Origin: JAGLHV01 sp023132075 [NCBI: bacterium]
Lineage (GTDB): Bacteria > CBDUZB01 > JAGLHV01
Direction: 5' to 3'
DNA length: 5,113 bases
NCBI GenBank assembly: GCA_023132075.1
Contig: JAGLYT010000128.1
Location: forward strand, 1-5,113
A program made the translations under genes and the position numbers. Every line of letters begins with the position of its first letter. Position 1 is the stretch's first letter. Shown piece after piece: positions 1-5,113 of the stretch. The notes under the pieces were generated by a model. That model made no database searches, was not told the origin of the DNA, and saw nothing but the letters and a program-made list of their open reading frames with translations.

Positions 1-1276
1 ATAATTTACTTATAATTTCTTTCATGTGGACAGGTATACGAATTGTTCTTGCCTGGTCAGCAATAGCTCTGTTTATCGCCTGTCTAATCCACCAGGTAGC
101 ATAGGTAGAAAATTTAAACCCTCTTTTATACTCAAATCTATCCACTGCTTTCATTAAGCCTACGCTTCCTTCCTGTATTAAATCCAGAAGGGATAAACTT
201 GGATTAACGTGTTTTTTTGCTATACTAACAACCAATCTTAAATTAGCTTTAACCAGTTTCATTTTTTCTTTCAAAAGAAGTTTCTTTAAATGCAAAATTT
301 TACTGTTTACATTTTTAATATCTTCCGCAGACATCCCCGTAGAACATTTAATCCGGTCTATACGAGCTAAAGCATTTTTAAAATTACGTGTTATTTTTTC
401 TGTCTGATTTAAAGATAAGCCAACTTCCTTCCGAAATTTATATTGACTCAATGAACCTCTTTTAACCGCCCGGTGTAATCTTTTCATTTCATTGTAAGAT
501 ACTTTCATTCTCCGTTCGACACTTTTTATCTCTTCTTCACTTTCAATTACACGCTGTGCAATATGACATATCTTATTTTTCAATTTCCTGAGTCTATCCG
601 TATTTAAATTTAATTTTATAATTTTCCTGATTATGTCTTTTTTTATTTTTTCTTTTTCGTTCTCCAATTTCTTGCGTTTTAAATCACTTATCCTACCACA
701 AAGTTTCTTCTGGCACCGTTCCATCTTTTTTTCTGCCTTATTAATCTGTTTACTCGCTTCCTTTACTTTATAACGCATTTTTCGCAAAGAAGACTCCGAC
801 TTTTTTCCCCTCGGCATCAAATCTTTAGCATTCATTTCCTTATCCTGCAACATTGCGCTCCAATTTTTTATCTCTTTAAGTGTCATAGGTGATTCTAAAA
901 TTAAAGTTTGGAGTTGTTTCTCATTATCCTTTATACTCTTAGCCAAACTTATTTCTTCATCACGTGTCAACAAAGAAACCCGCCCCATTTCACTTAAATA
1001 CATCCGCACCGAATCACCCGTCTTTAATTGTTCTGGTTCAGGAAGATTCTCTGCCACAGAAACAACCGGCGCTGACTCATCATAAGGCCGTTCCGGTAAA
1101 GGAGCATTTTTTTCCAACACATCAATTCCTAAATCGAAAATTTCATCCAAAAATTCATCAATTTCCTCCGGCGAAACCACATTTTCAGGAAGTTTTTCAT
1201 TTATCTGAGCATAAGTTAAGAAACCTGTTTCTTTTCCCTGCTCAATTAATTTTTTCATTTCTTTTCCTTTACTCAC
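1..1276 (-). CDS. rpoD: RNA polymerase primary sigma factor RpoD (sigma-70), 3' end cut by window edge
   Basis: The housekeeping sigma factor directs core RNA polymerase to -35/-10 promoters. Translating the minus strand from the GTG at 1276-1274 gives 425 residues with no stop before the window edge. Region 1.1 is at about residues 7-57 ([20 protein letters not shown]). Region 1.2 is at about 88-122 ([25 protein letters not shown]). A Lys/Arg-rich, helix-prone non-conserved region fills about 123-335. Regions 2.1-2.4 start near 337 ([39 protein letters not shown], then [10 protein letters not shown]). The aromatic DNA-melting residues and the WWIRQAI block are intact. The rest of region 3 and all of region 4 lie beyond position 1. 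The GTG start is chosen because an AAAGGGG Shine-Dalgarno lies 7 nt upstream; an in-frame ATG follows at codon 7. It is the last visible gene of the operon, 56 nt after dnaG. One oddity is NPS at residues 358-360 where NRG is usual. The identification is secure. Confidence 0.97.
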   Translation of the reverse strand, partial: MSKGKEMKKLIEQGKETGFLTYAQINEKLPENVVSPEEIDEFLDEIFDLGIDVLEKNAPLPERPYDESAPVVSVAENLPEPEQLKTGDSVRMYLSEMGRVSLLTRDEEISLAKSIKDNEKQLQTLILESPMTLKEIKNWSAMLQDKEMNAKDLMPRGKKSESSLRKMRYKVKEASKQINKAEKKMERCQKKLCGRISDLKRKKLENEKEKIKKDIIRKIIKLNLNTDRLRKLKNKICHIAQRVIESEEEIKSVERRMKVSYNEMKRLHRAVKRGSLSQYKFRKEVGLSLNQTEKITRNFKNALARIDRIKCSTGMSAEDIKNVNSKILHLKKLLLKEKMKLVKANLRLVVSIAKKHVNPSLSLLDLIQEGSVGLMKAVDRFEYKRGFKFSTYATWWIRQAINRAIADQARTIRIPVHMKEIISKL

Positions 1277-1283
1277 AAAAACA

Positions 1284-1290
1284 CCCCTTT
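1284..1290 (-). promoter_or_regulatory. Ribosome binding site deciding the GTG start of rpoD
   Basis: AAAGGGG on the minus strand lies 7 nt upstream of the GTG at 1276. It favours this start over the in-frame ATG six codons downstream, which is preceded by AAAGGAAAAGAA (GGA only 6 nt away) and remains a possible secondary start. Confidence 0.65.
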
Positions 1291-1332
1291 TATACTGAAG
1301 ATTTTAATTTGCATTAAAAAAATTATTTTTAT

Positions 1333-3123
1333 CTACGAAACACGAATTTGTCGTTGAGACCCTTTTAATTGTTTGGTTAAATCATTATATTCCCGAAGTT
1401 TAATTAAATCTTTTTCTTTTTCTCCGCTTAACATCGCTTTTATTTCTTTTTCCAGTTTATTCCGTTTTTTCGTTATTTTACATCGACACATATTTTCCAA
1501 CAATTTTCCCAATATCTCACTTTTGTTTCCCCTCATTCTTGCTTCACTTAATATCATCCGGGTAATTATTTGATTTATTCCTTCATCGTTAAAATAATCC
1601 ATTACCTGATGAAAAGAAACCTCTTTCCCTTCACTCTCAGATTTAAACACATATTTAATTATTTGAAAAGTTACTTCACCGGTAAAATCATTTACACATA
1701 TTTTTTCTTTTACCTGCTTTATATAGGCTGGTTCGGTCAACAATATCTGCAAAATATCTCTTTCAAGCAAGGGATCTTTTTCTTCTTTATAACCGGGGGA
1801 AAAAACTTCTTTTATCTTGGATTTACTGCCTTTCTTGATTTTGCTCAATTCCAATAAAATAGTCTCTTCCGCCAAAGACAATCTTTCTGCCAATTTCCTC
1901 ACTTCTTCTCTTCTTTCAATCTCATTTTTTATTTGCGCAATCATCGGTAAAATCTTGTTTACAATGTGAATCTTCCCTTCCACTTTAGAAAAATTAACAT
2001 TCTTTGAAACTATTTTAAACTGATAATCAATAAAAGAAAGACCATTTTTTAGAAAATTATCAAATACTTCCCTTCCTTTTTTACGAAGAAAATTGTCAGG
2101 ATCCATCCCCTGCGGTAAAGAAACAATCTTTATCTTTAAATTACTATCTATTAGTTGGTTTATGCCCCTTAAAGCAGCAGATATGCCGGCATCATCCGAA
2201 TCAAAAACAATCACAACTTCTTCTGCATAACGTTGAAGAGTATTAATATGTTCCTTCGTTAATGCCGTCCCCAGAGTAGCTACTACATTTTCTAACCCAT
2301 ATTGATAACCGGTCAGTACATCAATGTACCCTTCTAAAATAAGAACCTGTTTTGATTCTCTGATTTTTGATGAACTAAAATTTAATCCGTAAAGAATTTT
2401 TCTTTTATTAAAAATCATTCTTTCGGAAGAATTAATATACTTAGGAAGCCCCTTATCTAATACCCGTCCGCCAAATGCTACAACTCTTCCCTGCGCATCA
2501 AAAACAGGAAAAATAATTCTATTCCAAAAGAAATCCGAAAATTTTTTTTTCTTTTCAGAAAAAGAAATCAACCCTGTTTTCTTCAATAAGTCCGCTGAAA
2601 AACCTTTATTCAAAAATTTTTTTAATAAAACATCGCCTCTTTTTGAAGCATAGCCAATTTTAAATTTATTAATTACTTGAGAAGAAATTCCTCTGTTTTT
2701 TAAATATTCACGGGCTAAAACAGATTCCTCCTCGTGTAACAAAAAATCACTATAGAAATCCATTGCCTTTTCATATAAATCATACTGCGTTTTTCTTTCC
2801 CGAAGTGATTTGTCATTCTGAAAAGATAGTTTGTGGGATATATTTATATTTGCCCGCTTACTCAATTTTTCAACGGCATCCATAAAAGAAATATTATCGA
2901 TTTTCATTAAAAAACTAAAAACATCCCCCCCTTCCCCACAACCAAAACAATGATAAATCTGTTTCTGAAGGCTTACGATAAAAGAAGGTGTTTTTTCGGA
3001 ATGAAATGGACACAACCCTTTAAAATTGTTACCTATTTTTTTTAATACCATATATTCGGAAACAATCTCAACAATATCGTTAGCTTCACGAATCCGAACA
3101 ATTATTTCTTCTGAAACGACCAT
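1333..3123 (-). CDS. dnaG: DNA primase DnaG
   Basis: DnaG synthesises the short RNA primers used by the replisome and is recruited by the replicative helicase. The product has 596 residues, a normal length for the family. The N-terminal CHC2 zinc-binding domain uses C38, H41, C59 and C62 (CPFHSEKTPSF, then YHCFGCGEGGDVFSF). The polymerase core follows from about 120 to 370. It includes the basic RNAP-basic motif region (FFWNRIIFPVFD, 198-209; FGGRVLD, 217-223; PKYINSSE, 227-234) and a TOPRIM fold with E264 in EGYID, D308 and D310 in FDSDDAG, and D341/D343 in DPDN, matching the known metal-binding acids. The C-terminal part from about 450 (PLLERDILQILL) resembles the helicase-interaction domain and is the least conserved segment. 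The ATG at 3123 has AAAGGA 7 nt upstream. The gene starts 13 nt after the nif3-like stop, so the two are very likely cotranscribed and perhaps translationally coupled. All catalytic residues are present. Confidence 0.98.
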   Translation of the reverse strand: MVVSEEIIVRIREANDIVEIVSEYMVLKKIGNNFKGLCPFHSEKTPSFIVSLQKQIYHCFGCGEGGDVFSFLMKIDNISFMDAVEKLSKRANINISHKLSFQNDKSLRERKTQYDLYEKAMDFYSDFLLHEEESVLAREYLKNRGISSQVINKFKIGYASKRGDVLLKKFLNKGFSADLLKKTGLISFSEKKKKFSDFFWNRIIFPVFDAQGRVVAFGGRVLDKGLPKYINSSERMIFNKRKILYGLNFSSSKIRESKQVLILEGYIDVLTGYQYGLENVVATLGTALTKEHINTLQRYAEEVVIVFDSDDAGISAALRGINQLIDSNLKIKIVSLPQGMDPDNFLRKKGREVFDNFLKNGLSFIDYQFKIVSKNVNFSKVEGKIHIVNKILPMIAQIKNEIERREEVRKLAERLSLAEETILLELSKIKKGSKSKIKEVFSPGYKEEKDPLLERDILQILLTEPAYIKQVKEKICVNDFTGEVTFQIIKYVFKSESEGKEVSFHQVMDYFNDEGINQIITRMILSEARMRGNKSEILGKLLENMCRCKITKKRNKLEKEIKAMLSGEKEKDLIKLREYNDLTKQLKGSQRQIRVS

Positions 3124-3136
3124 CGGTATATCCTTT

Positions 3137-4102
3137 TTATTGTCTTAATTGGTGAGTAAAACGGCGAAATCCTGAACAGGGAATGATTTTTAAATCTCCG
3201 AACTTTTTAATTACTTTATCTAACAAAAGATTTAAACCGAGATTATCAGAAGATATATGCCCGGCAATTACTACATTAATATGGAATTTTTTAGCCATTT
3301 CGCAATGTTTTTCACTCAAATGCATGCCCACAATTGTCCCTACACCTGAATATGAAAGCTTTTCCAATGCCTCAACAGAACCTTCCGTCCCTCCGGTCAT
3401 ATCTATAAAAATCTTACCAGCTCTCCTTTTTTTGTTTCCCACTAACACAACAGGAGGATTAATTTCTTTGATTGCTTCCTTGTATTCGGCAATTTCTTCT
3501 AATAATTCAAGTACATCTTCCACTAAATAAGGACTTTTTTCTTCCATTAGTTCCTGTAAGTAAAGAGTTACATGATTGTCAGCAGGGGTATGAATATTCA
3601 TGAAGGAAAAATCTAACAACTTCGCCGCATCAACAGCTCGCATCGCATTTGAAGGCATTACCCTATGTGAAACCTCTTTTATTCTTTTTTCCAATGTCCC
3701 TTCTGCTACATTTATCGGAACACCACATCTATGTAAAATATCTGCCTGCATATGCATCACATCGTAAAATGCAGCATAAGCCTTTCCTTCCGGATGATGG
3801 GCAACAATTAAATCTATTTTTTCTCCCTTTTCTCGCAATCTATCCGCTAATAAAATTTCAGGGGTTTCTACATCAATACCCAACATTATTGTTTTTATTT
3901 CCTCACCGTTGTCATACAATATCCGGCTGTCAATATAAGGATTTGTTAATCTTTCGCAGTCAAAAGAAGTTTTATCCTTTTCCCTTAATTGCTCATATTC
4001 TTCTCTTTCTTTTTTTAACTTCTTTTCAACTGCATCTTTCCCCCTAAGATCAACCTTCATCCCTTCCTGAATAGCAAATTCATAAAGTTCTTTTACCTTC
4101 AA
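3137..4102 (-). CDS. NIF3-family (NGG1p-interacting factor 3-like) putative dinuclear-metal protein
   Basis: The 321-residue product fits the NIF3/DUF34 family, whose members bind two metal ions and whose biochemical role is poorly settled (proposed cyclohydrolase-like or metal-related functions). Seen in the sequence: an AHHPEG motif (H102, H103), an HTPADNH motif (D175), and a C-terminal GHISSD motif (H282, D286). These match the family's HH, D and HxxxE metal ligands, with Asp replacing the usual Glu. The first HH pair sits about 40 residues later than in E. coli YbgI, because of a charged, probably helical N-terminal stretch (about residues 20-70). The HH-to-D spacing is also longer by about 30 residues. 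No signal peptide or membrane segment is evident, so it is probably cytoplasmic. It starts with TTG at 4102, 9 nt after a strong AAGGAGG; the next in-frame ATG is codon 15. It lies 17 nt after rpsU and 13 nt before dnaG, so it is an operon member, but its task there is unknown. The family call is good; function is not assigned. Confidence 0.85.
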   Translation of the reverse strand: MKVKELYEFAIQEGMKVDLRGKDAVEKKLKKEREEYEQLREKDKTSFDCERLTNPYIDSRILYDNGEEIKTIMLGIDVETPEILLADRLREKGEKIDLIVAHHPEGKAYAAFYDVMHMQADILHRCGVPINVAEGTLEKRIKEVSHRVMPSNAMRAVDAAKLLDFSFMNIHTPADNHVTLYLQELMEEKSPYLVEDVLELLEEIAEYKEAIKEINPPVVLVGNKKRRAGKIFIDMTGGTEGSVEALEKLSYSGVGTIVGMHLSEKHCEMAKKFHINVVIAGHISSDNLGLNLLLDKVIKKFGDLKIIPCSGFRRFTHQLRQ

Positions 4103-4111
4103 ATTTTATTT

Positions 4112-4118
4112 CCTCCTT
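4112..4118 (-). promoter_or_regulatory. Strong Shine-Dalgarno deciding the TTG start of the nif3-like gene
   Basis: A full AAGGAGG lies directly after the rpsU stop codon and 9 nt before the TTG at 4102. It is the strongest ribosome binding site in the window and supports the rare TTG start over the ATG at codon 15. A strong site paired with a weak start codon may set a moderate translation rate. Confidence 0.8.
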
Positions 4119-4119
4119 A

Positions 4120-4305
4120 TTACTTCAAACGTCTTCTTTGTTTCCTTTTGGCTTCTGCCATTTTCTTTTTTCGGCGCACACTGGGACTTTCATAATATTC
4201 GCGTTTTTTTATCTCCTGCATTACTCCATCCCTCTCACACTGCCGCTTAAATCGCCTTAGAGCTTCCTCTATCGATTCATTTTCTCTTAATTTGATCCAC
4301 ACCAT
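4120..4305 (-). CDS. rpsU: 30S ribosomal protein S21
   Basis: S21 is a small basic protein of the 30S subunit that sits near the 3' end of 16S rRNA and helps mRNA engagement during initiation. The 61-residue product has the full family signature: RENES near the start, [15 protein letters not shown] at residues 13-27, then [14 protein letters not shown] and a very basic C-terminal tail. Length is normal (family about 55-75 residues). The ATG at 4305 has only a weak ribosome binding site: AAGAGA ends just before it, and a better GAAGGG is about 15 nt away, which is further than usual. The gene lies 62 nt after the HIT gene and 17 nt before the nif3-like gene, in the classical first position of the rpsU-dnaG-rpoD operon. 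The identification is secure. Confidence 0.97.
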   Translation of the reverse strand: MVWIKLRENESIEEALRRFKRQCERDGVMQEIKKREYYESPSVRRKKKMAEAKRKQRRRLK

Positions 4306-4336
4306 TTTCTCTTTTCACTTCCCTTCTATTAATTCA

Positions 4337-4342
4337 ATTATA
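4337..4342 (-). promoter_or_regulatory. Possible internal -10 element upstream of rpsU
   Basis: A perfect TATAAT lies on the minus strand in the HIT-rpsU gap, 31 nt before the rpsU ATG. At 17 nt spacing the -35 position reads TTAAAT, which matches the consensus at only three of six bases, and there is no extended -10 TG. In DNA this AT-rich it may be chance, but an internal promoter here would let rpsU-dnaG-rpoD be expressed apart from the HIT gene. Confidence 0.3.
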
Positions 4343-4367
4343 TTTTTTTACAATTTCCGATTTAATT

Positions 4368-4712
4368 TTATCCCGGCGGCCATTGCATTCGACGACCACC
4401 TAAAATATGCAAATGAAGATGAAAAACCGCCTGACCTGCATTTTCCTTACAATTTACCACAATTCTGAATCCATCATTTAAAGCTTCTATATCCCGGGCG
4501 ATTTTCCCCGCTGCTAAAAACAAATAACCTGCTAAATCTTTGTCCTCTTCCGTCAAATCTAATACTGTTTCTACATGTTTTTTGGGAATTAATAAAATAT
4601 GCACCGGCGCCTGTGGATTTATATCCTCAAATGCCACAACAATATCATCTTCGTAAATAATCTTCGCAGGAATTTGTTTATTAACTACCTTACAAAAAAG
4701 GCATTTTTCCAT
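4368..4712 (-). CDS. hinT: HIT-family protein, HinT-type purine nucleoside phosphoramidase/hydrolase
   Basis: HinT-like proteins are small cytoplasmic dimers that hydrolyse AMP-linked phosphoramidates and adenylates such as aminoacyl-AMP. The 114-residue product has the family's usual length. It shows an N-terminal CxxC (C4, C7) followed by IPA, and the fold core AFEDINPQAPVHILLIPKKH at residues 27-46. The C-terminal histidine triad is H98-x-H100-x-H102 (HLHLHILGGR), where H100 is expected to be the nucleophile, and the typical MQWPPG tail follows. C4, C7, H46 and H98 may form the structural zinc site known in some bacterial HIT proteins. The ATG at 4712 is preceded 7 nt upstream by AAAAAGGTG. 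An overlapping ATG at 4716 is out of frame. This gene is the first after the best promoter in the window and stands between mtaB and rpsU, an order seen in other bacteria too. The family call is firm; substrate is inferred from the family. Confidence 0.95.
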   Translation of the reverse strand: MEKCLFCKVVNKQIPAKIIYEDDIVVAFEDINPQAPVHILLIPKKHVETVLDLTEEDKDLAGYLFLAAGKIARDIEALNDGFRIVVNCKENAGQAVFHLHLHILGGRRMQWPPG

Positions 4713-4744
4713 TCATTTTCACCTTTTTCCTATTTTAACAATGC

Positions 4745-4773
4745 AGTATAACACAACTTTTTAAAAAAAGCAA
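4745..4773 (-). promoter_or_regulatory. Sigma-70 promoter for the hinT-rpsU-nif3-dnaG-rpoD unit
   Basis: On the minus strand TTGCTT (4773-4768) and TATACT (4750-4745) are separated by exactly 17 nt. Each hexamer is close to the consensus (TTGACA, TATAAT). Transcription would begin near 4738, giving a leader of about 26 nt before the HIT start, with the Shine-Dalgarno inside it. It lies in the only large gap of the window, which supports a real promoter. If so, RpoD's own gene is read from an RpoD-type promoter. Confidence 0.6.
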
Positions 4774-4786
4774 GGAAAATTTTACA

Positions 4787-4811
4787 CCCAAATACCGATA
4801 TTGCTTTTGGG
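4787..4811. repeat. Short inverted repeat in the mtaB-hinT gap
   Basis: CCCAAA at 4787-4792 and TTTGGG at 4806-4811 are inverted copies separated by 13 nt. The stem is only six pairs with three GC pairs and is not followed by a clean T run in the direction of transcription, so it is a poor terminator. It lies just upstream of the -35 element and could equally be an operator half-site pair or chance. Confidence 0.25.
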
Positions 4812-4879
4812 CTTTGGTCAAATCAGCCAAGTATACTGAAAAAAATAGCAATTTTATTGTTTCTTAACTACTTTATATT

Positions 4880-5113
4880 TTATGATCGCATTGAAGAAGA
4901 TATAATCTCCCCCTTCGCATACTCCCTTTCTATACCAACAATCTTAACATCCAGTAAACGATTAACCTCCACACCTTTATCTGAAGCAACTTTAACTTTT
5001 ATATAATTACCGGTAAATCCCGTAAAAAAACCGTTCTTTTCTTTCTCAATTAAGACTTTTTTAATTTTTCCTCTAAATCGTTGAATAAAATTATTTTGTA
5101 ATGTTTTATTTAA
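4880..5113 (-). CDS. mtaB: tRNA threonylcarbamoyladenosine methylthiotransferase MtaB, C-terminal TRAM domain only (5' part outside window)
   Basis: The minus-strand frame is open from the right edge to a TAA at 4882-4880 and gives 77 residues. They match the end of a radical-SAM methylthiotransferase: FIQRFRGKIKKVLIEKE and GFFTGFTGNYIKVKV, followed by NRLLDVKIVG and a terminal KGEII. That is the RNA-binding TRAM domain (about residues 9-71 of this fragment). The G(F/Y)TxNYIxV motif is typical of the MtaB branch, which adds the methylthio group to t6A37 of ANN-decoding tRNAs, rather than MiaB or RimO. The methylthiotransferase and radical-SAM parts with their iron-sulfur cysteines would lie beyond 5113 and cannot be checked. 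An mtaB-HIT-rpsU order is known elsewhere, which supports the call. The stop is 167 nt before the HIT start. Confidence 0.82.
   Translation of the reverse strand, partial: LNKTLQNNFIQRFRGKIKKVLIEKEKNGFFTGFTGNYIKVKVASDKGVEVNRLLDVKIVGIEREYAKGEIISSSMRS

Noticed and set aside
964-1317. 117-codon open frame on the + strand opposite the start of rpoD
   Set aside because: It lies antisense to clear sigma region 1.1/1.2 coding sequence, its composition is what the complement of a Lys/Glu-rich gene gives, and it resembles no family.
1289-1317. TATAAA just before rpoD as a private rpoD promoter
   Set aside because: The -35 position at 17 nt reads TTAATG, and the predicted transcript would start within the rpoD Shine-Dalgarno, leaving no usable leader.
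1373-1857. Two short + strand open frames (1373-1573 and 1570-1857), rich in Phe, Ile and Leu and looking like membrane proteins
   Set aside because: They are antisense to the 3' part of dnaG; Phe/Ile/Leu richness is the normal shadow of AT-rich Lys/Glu coding DNA.
3183-4047. Two + strand open frames (3183-3530 and 3649-4047) opposite the nif3-like gene
   Set aside because: The minus-strand frame carries family motifs, a strong ribosome binding site and operon spacing; the + strand frames have none of these.
4714-4716. ATG four bases upstream of the chosen hinT start
   Set aside because: It is in a different frame from the HIT protein; the ATG at 4712 gives the canonical MEKCLFC beginning with well-spaced Shine-Dalgarno.
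4787-4811. Rho-independent terminator for mtaB
   Set aside because: The stem is six pairs with a 13 nt loop and no following T run, so it does not meet the usual pattern.
4830-4837. Second TATACT/AGTATA element in the mtaB-hinT gap
   Set aside because: GTATAC is self-complementary, and neither strand has a good -35 at 16-18 nt spacing.
1-5113. CRISPR arrays, tRNA or rRNA genes, insertion sequences, or a new defence-type system
   Set aside because: No regularly spaced repeats, no tRNA-like cloverleaf, no transposase motifs and no room outside core genes; the region is ordinary housekeeping DNA.

Overview
The window is an AT-rich stretch (roughly one-third GC by eye) with every recognisable gene on the minus strand, so transcription runs from the right end of the window to the left. 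In transcription order it holds: the 3' end of a tRNA methylthiotransferase gene (mtaB type, cut by the right edge), a HIT-family nucleotide hydrolase (hinT type), ribosomal protein S21 (rpsU), a NIF3-family putative metalloprotein, DNA primase (dnaG), and the first 425 codons of the housekeeping sigma-70 factor (rpoD, cut by the left edge). Coding density is very high. The only sizeable gap is the 167 bases between mtaB and the HIT gene, and it contains the best promoter in the window.

The layout is a version of the classical macromolecular-synthesis operon (rpsU-dnaG-rpoD), which couples translation, replication priming and transcription initiation. On its upstream side it joins an mtaB-HIT-rpsU cluster of the kind known from Firmicutes and other groups. 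Between rpsU and dnaG, where many bacteria carry a yqeY/GatB-like gene or nothing, there is a NIF3-like gene. Spacing is tight: 62 nt HIT-rpsU, 17 nt rpsU-nif3, 13 nt nif3-dnaG and 56 nt dnaG-rpoD. Shine-Dalgarno sequences sit in the gaps, so HIT to rpoD is probably one transcription unit starting at a TTGCTT-17-TATACT promoter around 4745-4773. mtaB probably ends an upstream unit or reads into this one, since no convincing terminator separates them.

Organism: a bacterium. The RpoD has a long lysine-rich non-conserved region of about 210 residues between regions 1.2 and 2.1, as in proteobacterial and other Gram-negative-type RpoDs and unlike the short Firmicutes SigA. Low GC, the NIF3 gene in this operon and divergent sequence details suggest an uncultured candidate-phylum lineage (an Omnitrophota/Aerophobota-like group is a guess). 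The window alone cannot fix the taxon.

This is core housekeeping DNA. I found no mobile element, CRISPR array, RNA gene or new defence-type system. The points most worth a second look are the NIF3 protein in the operon, with its altered metal-ligand set and extra segments, and an unusual substitution in the otherwise near-invariant region 2 of RpoD.
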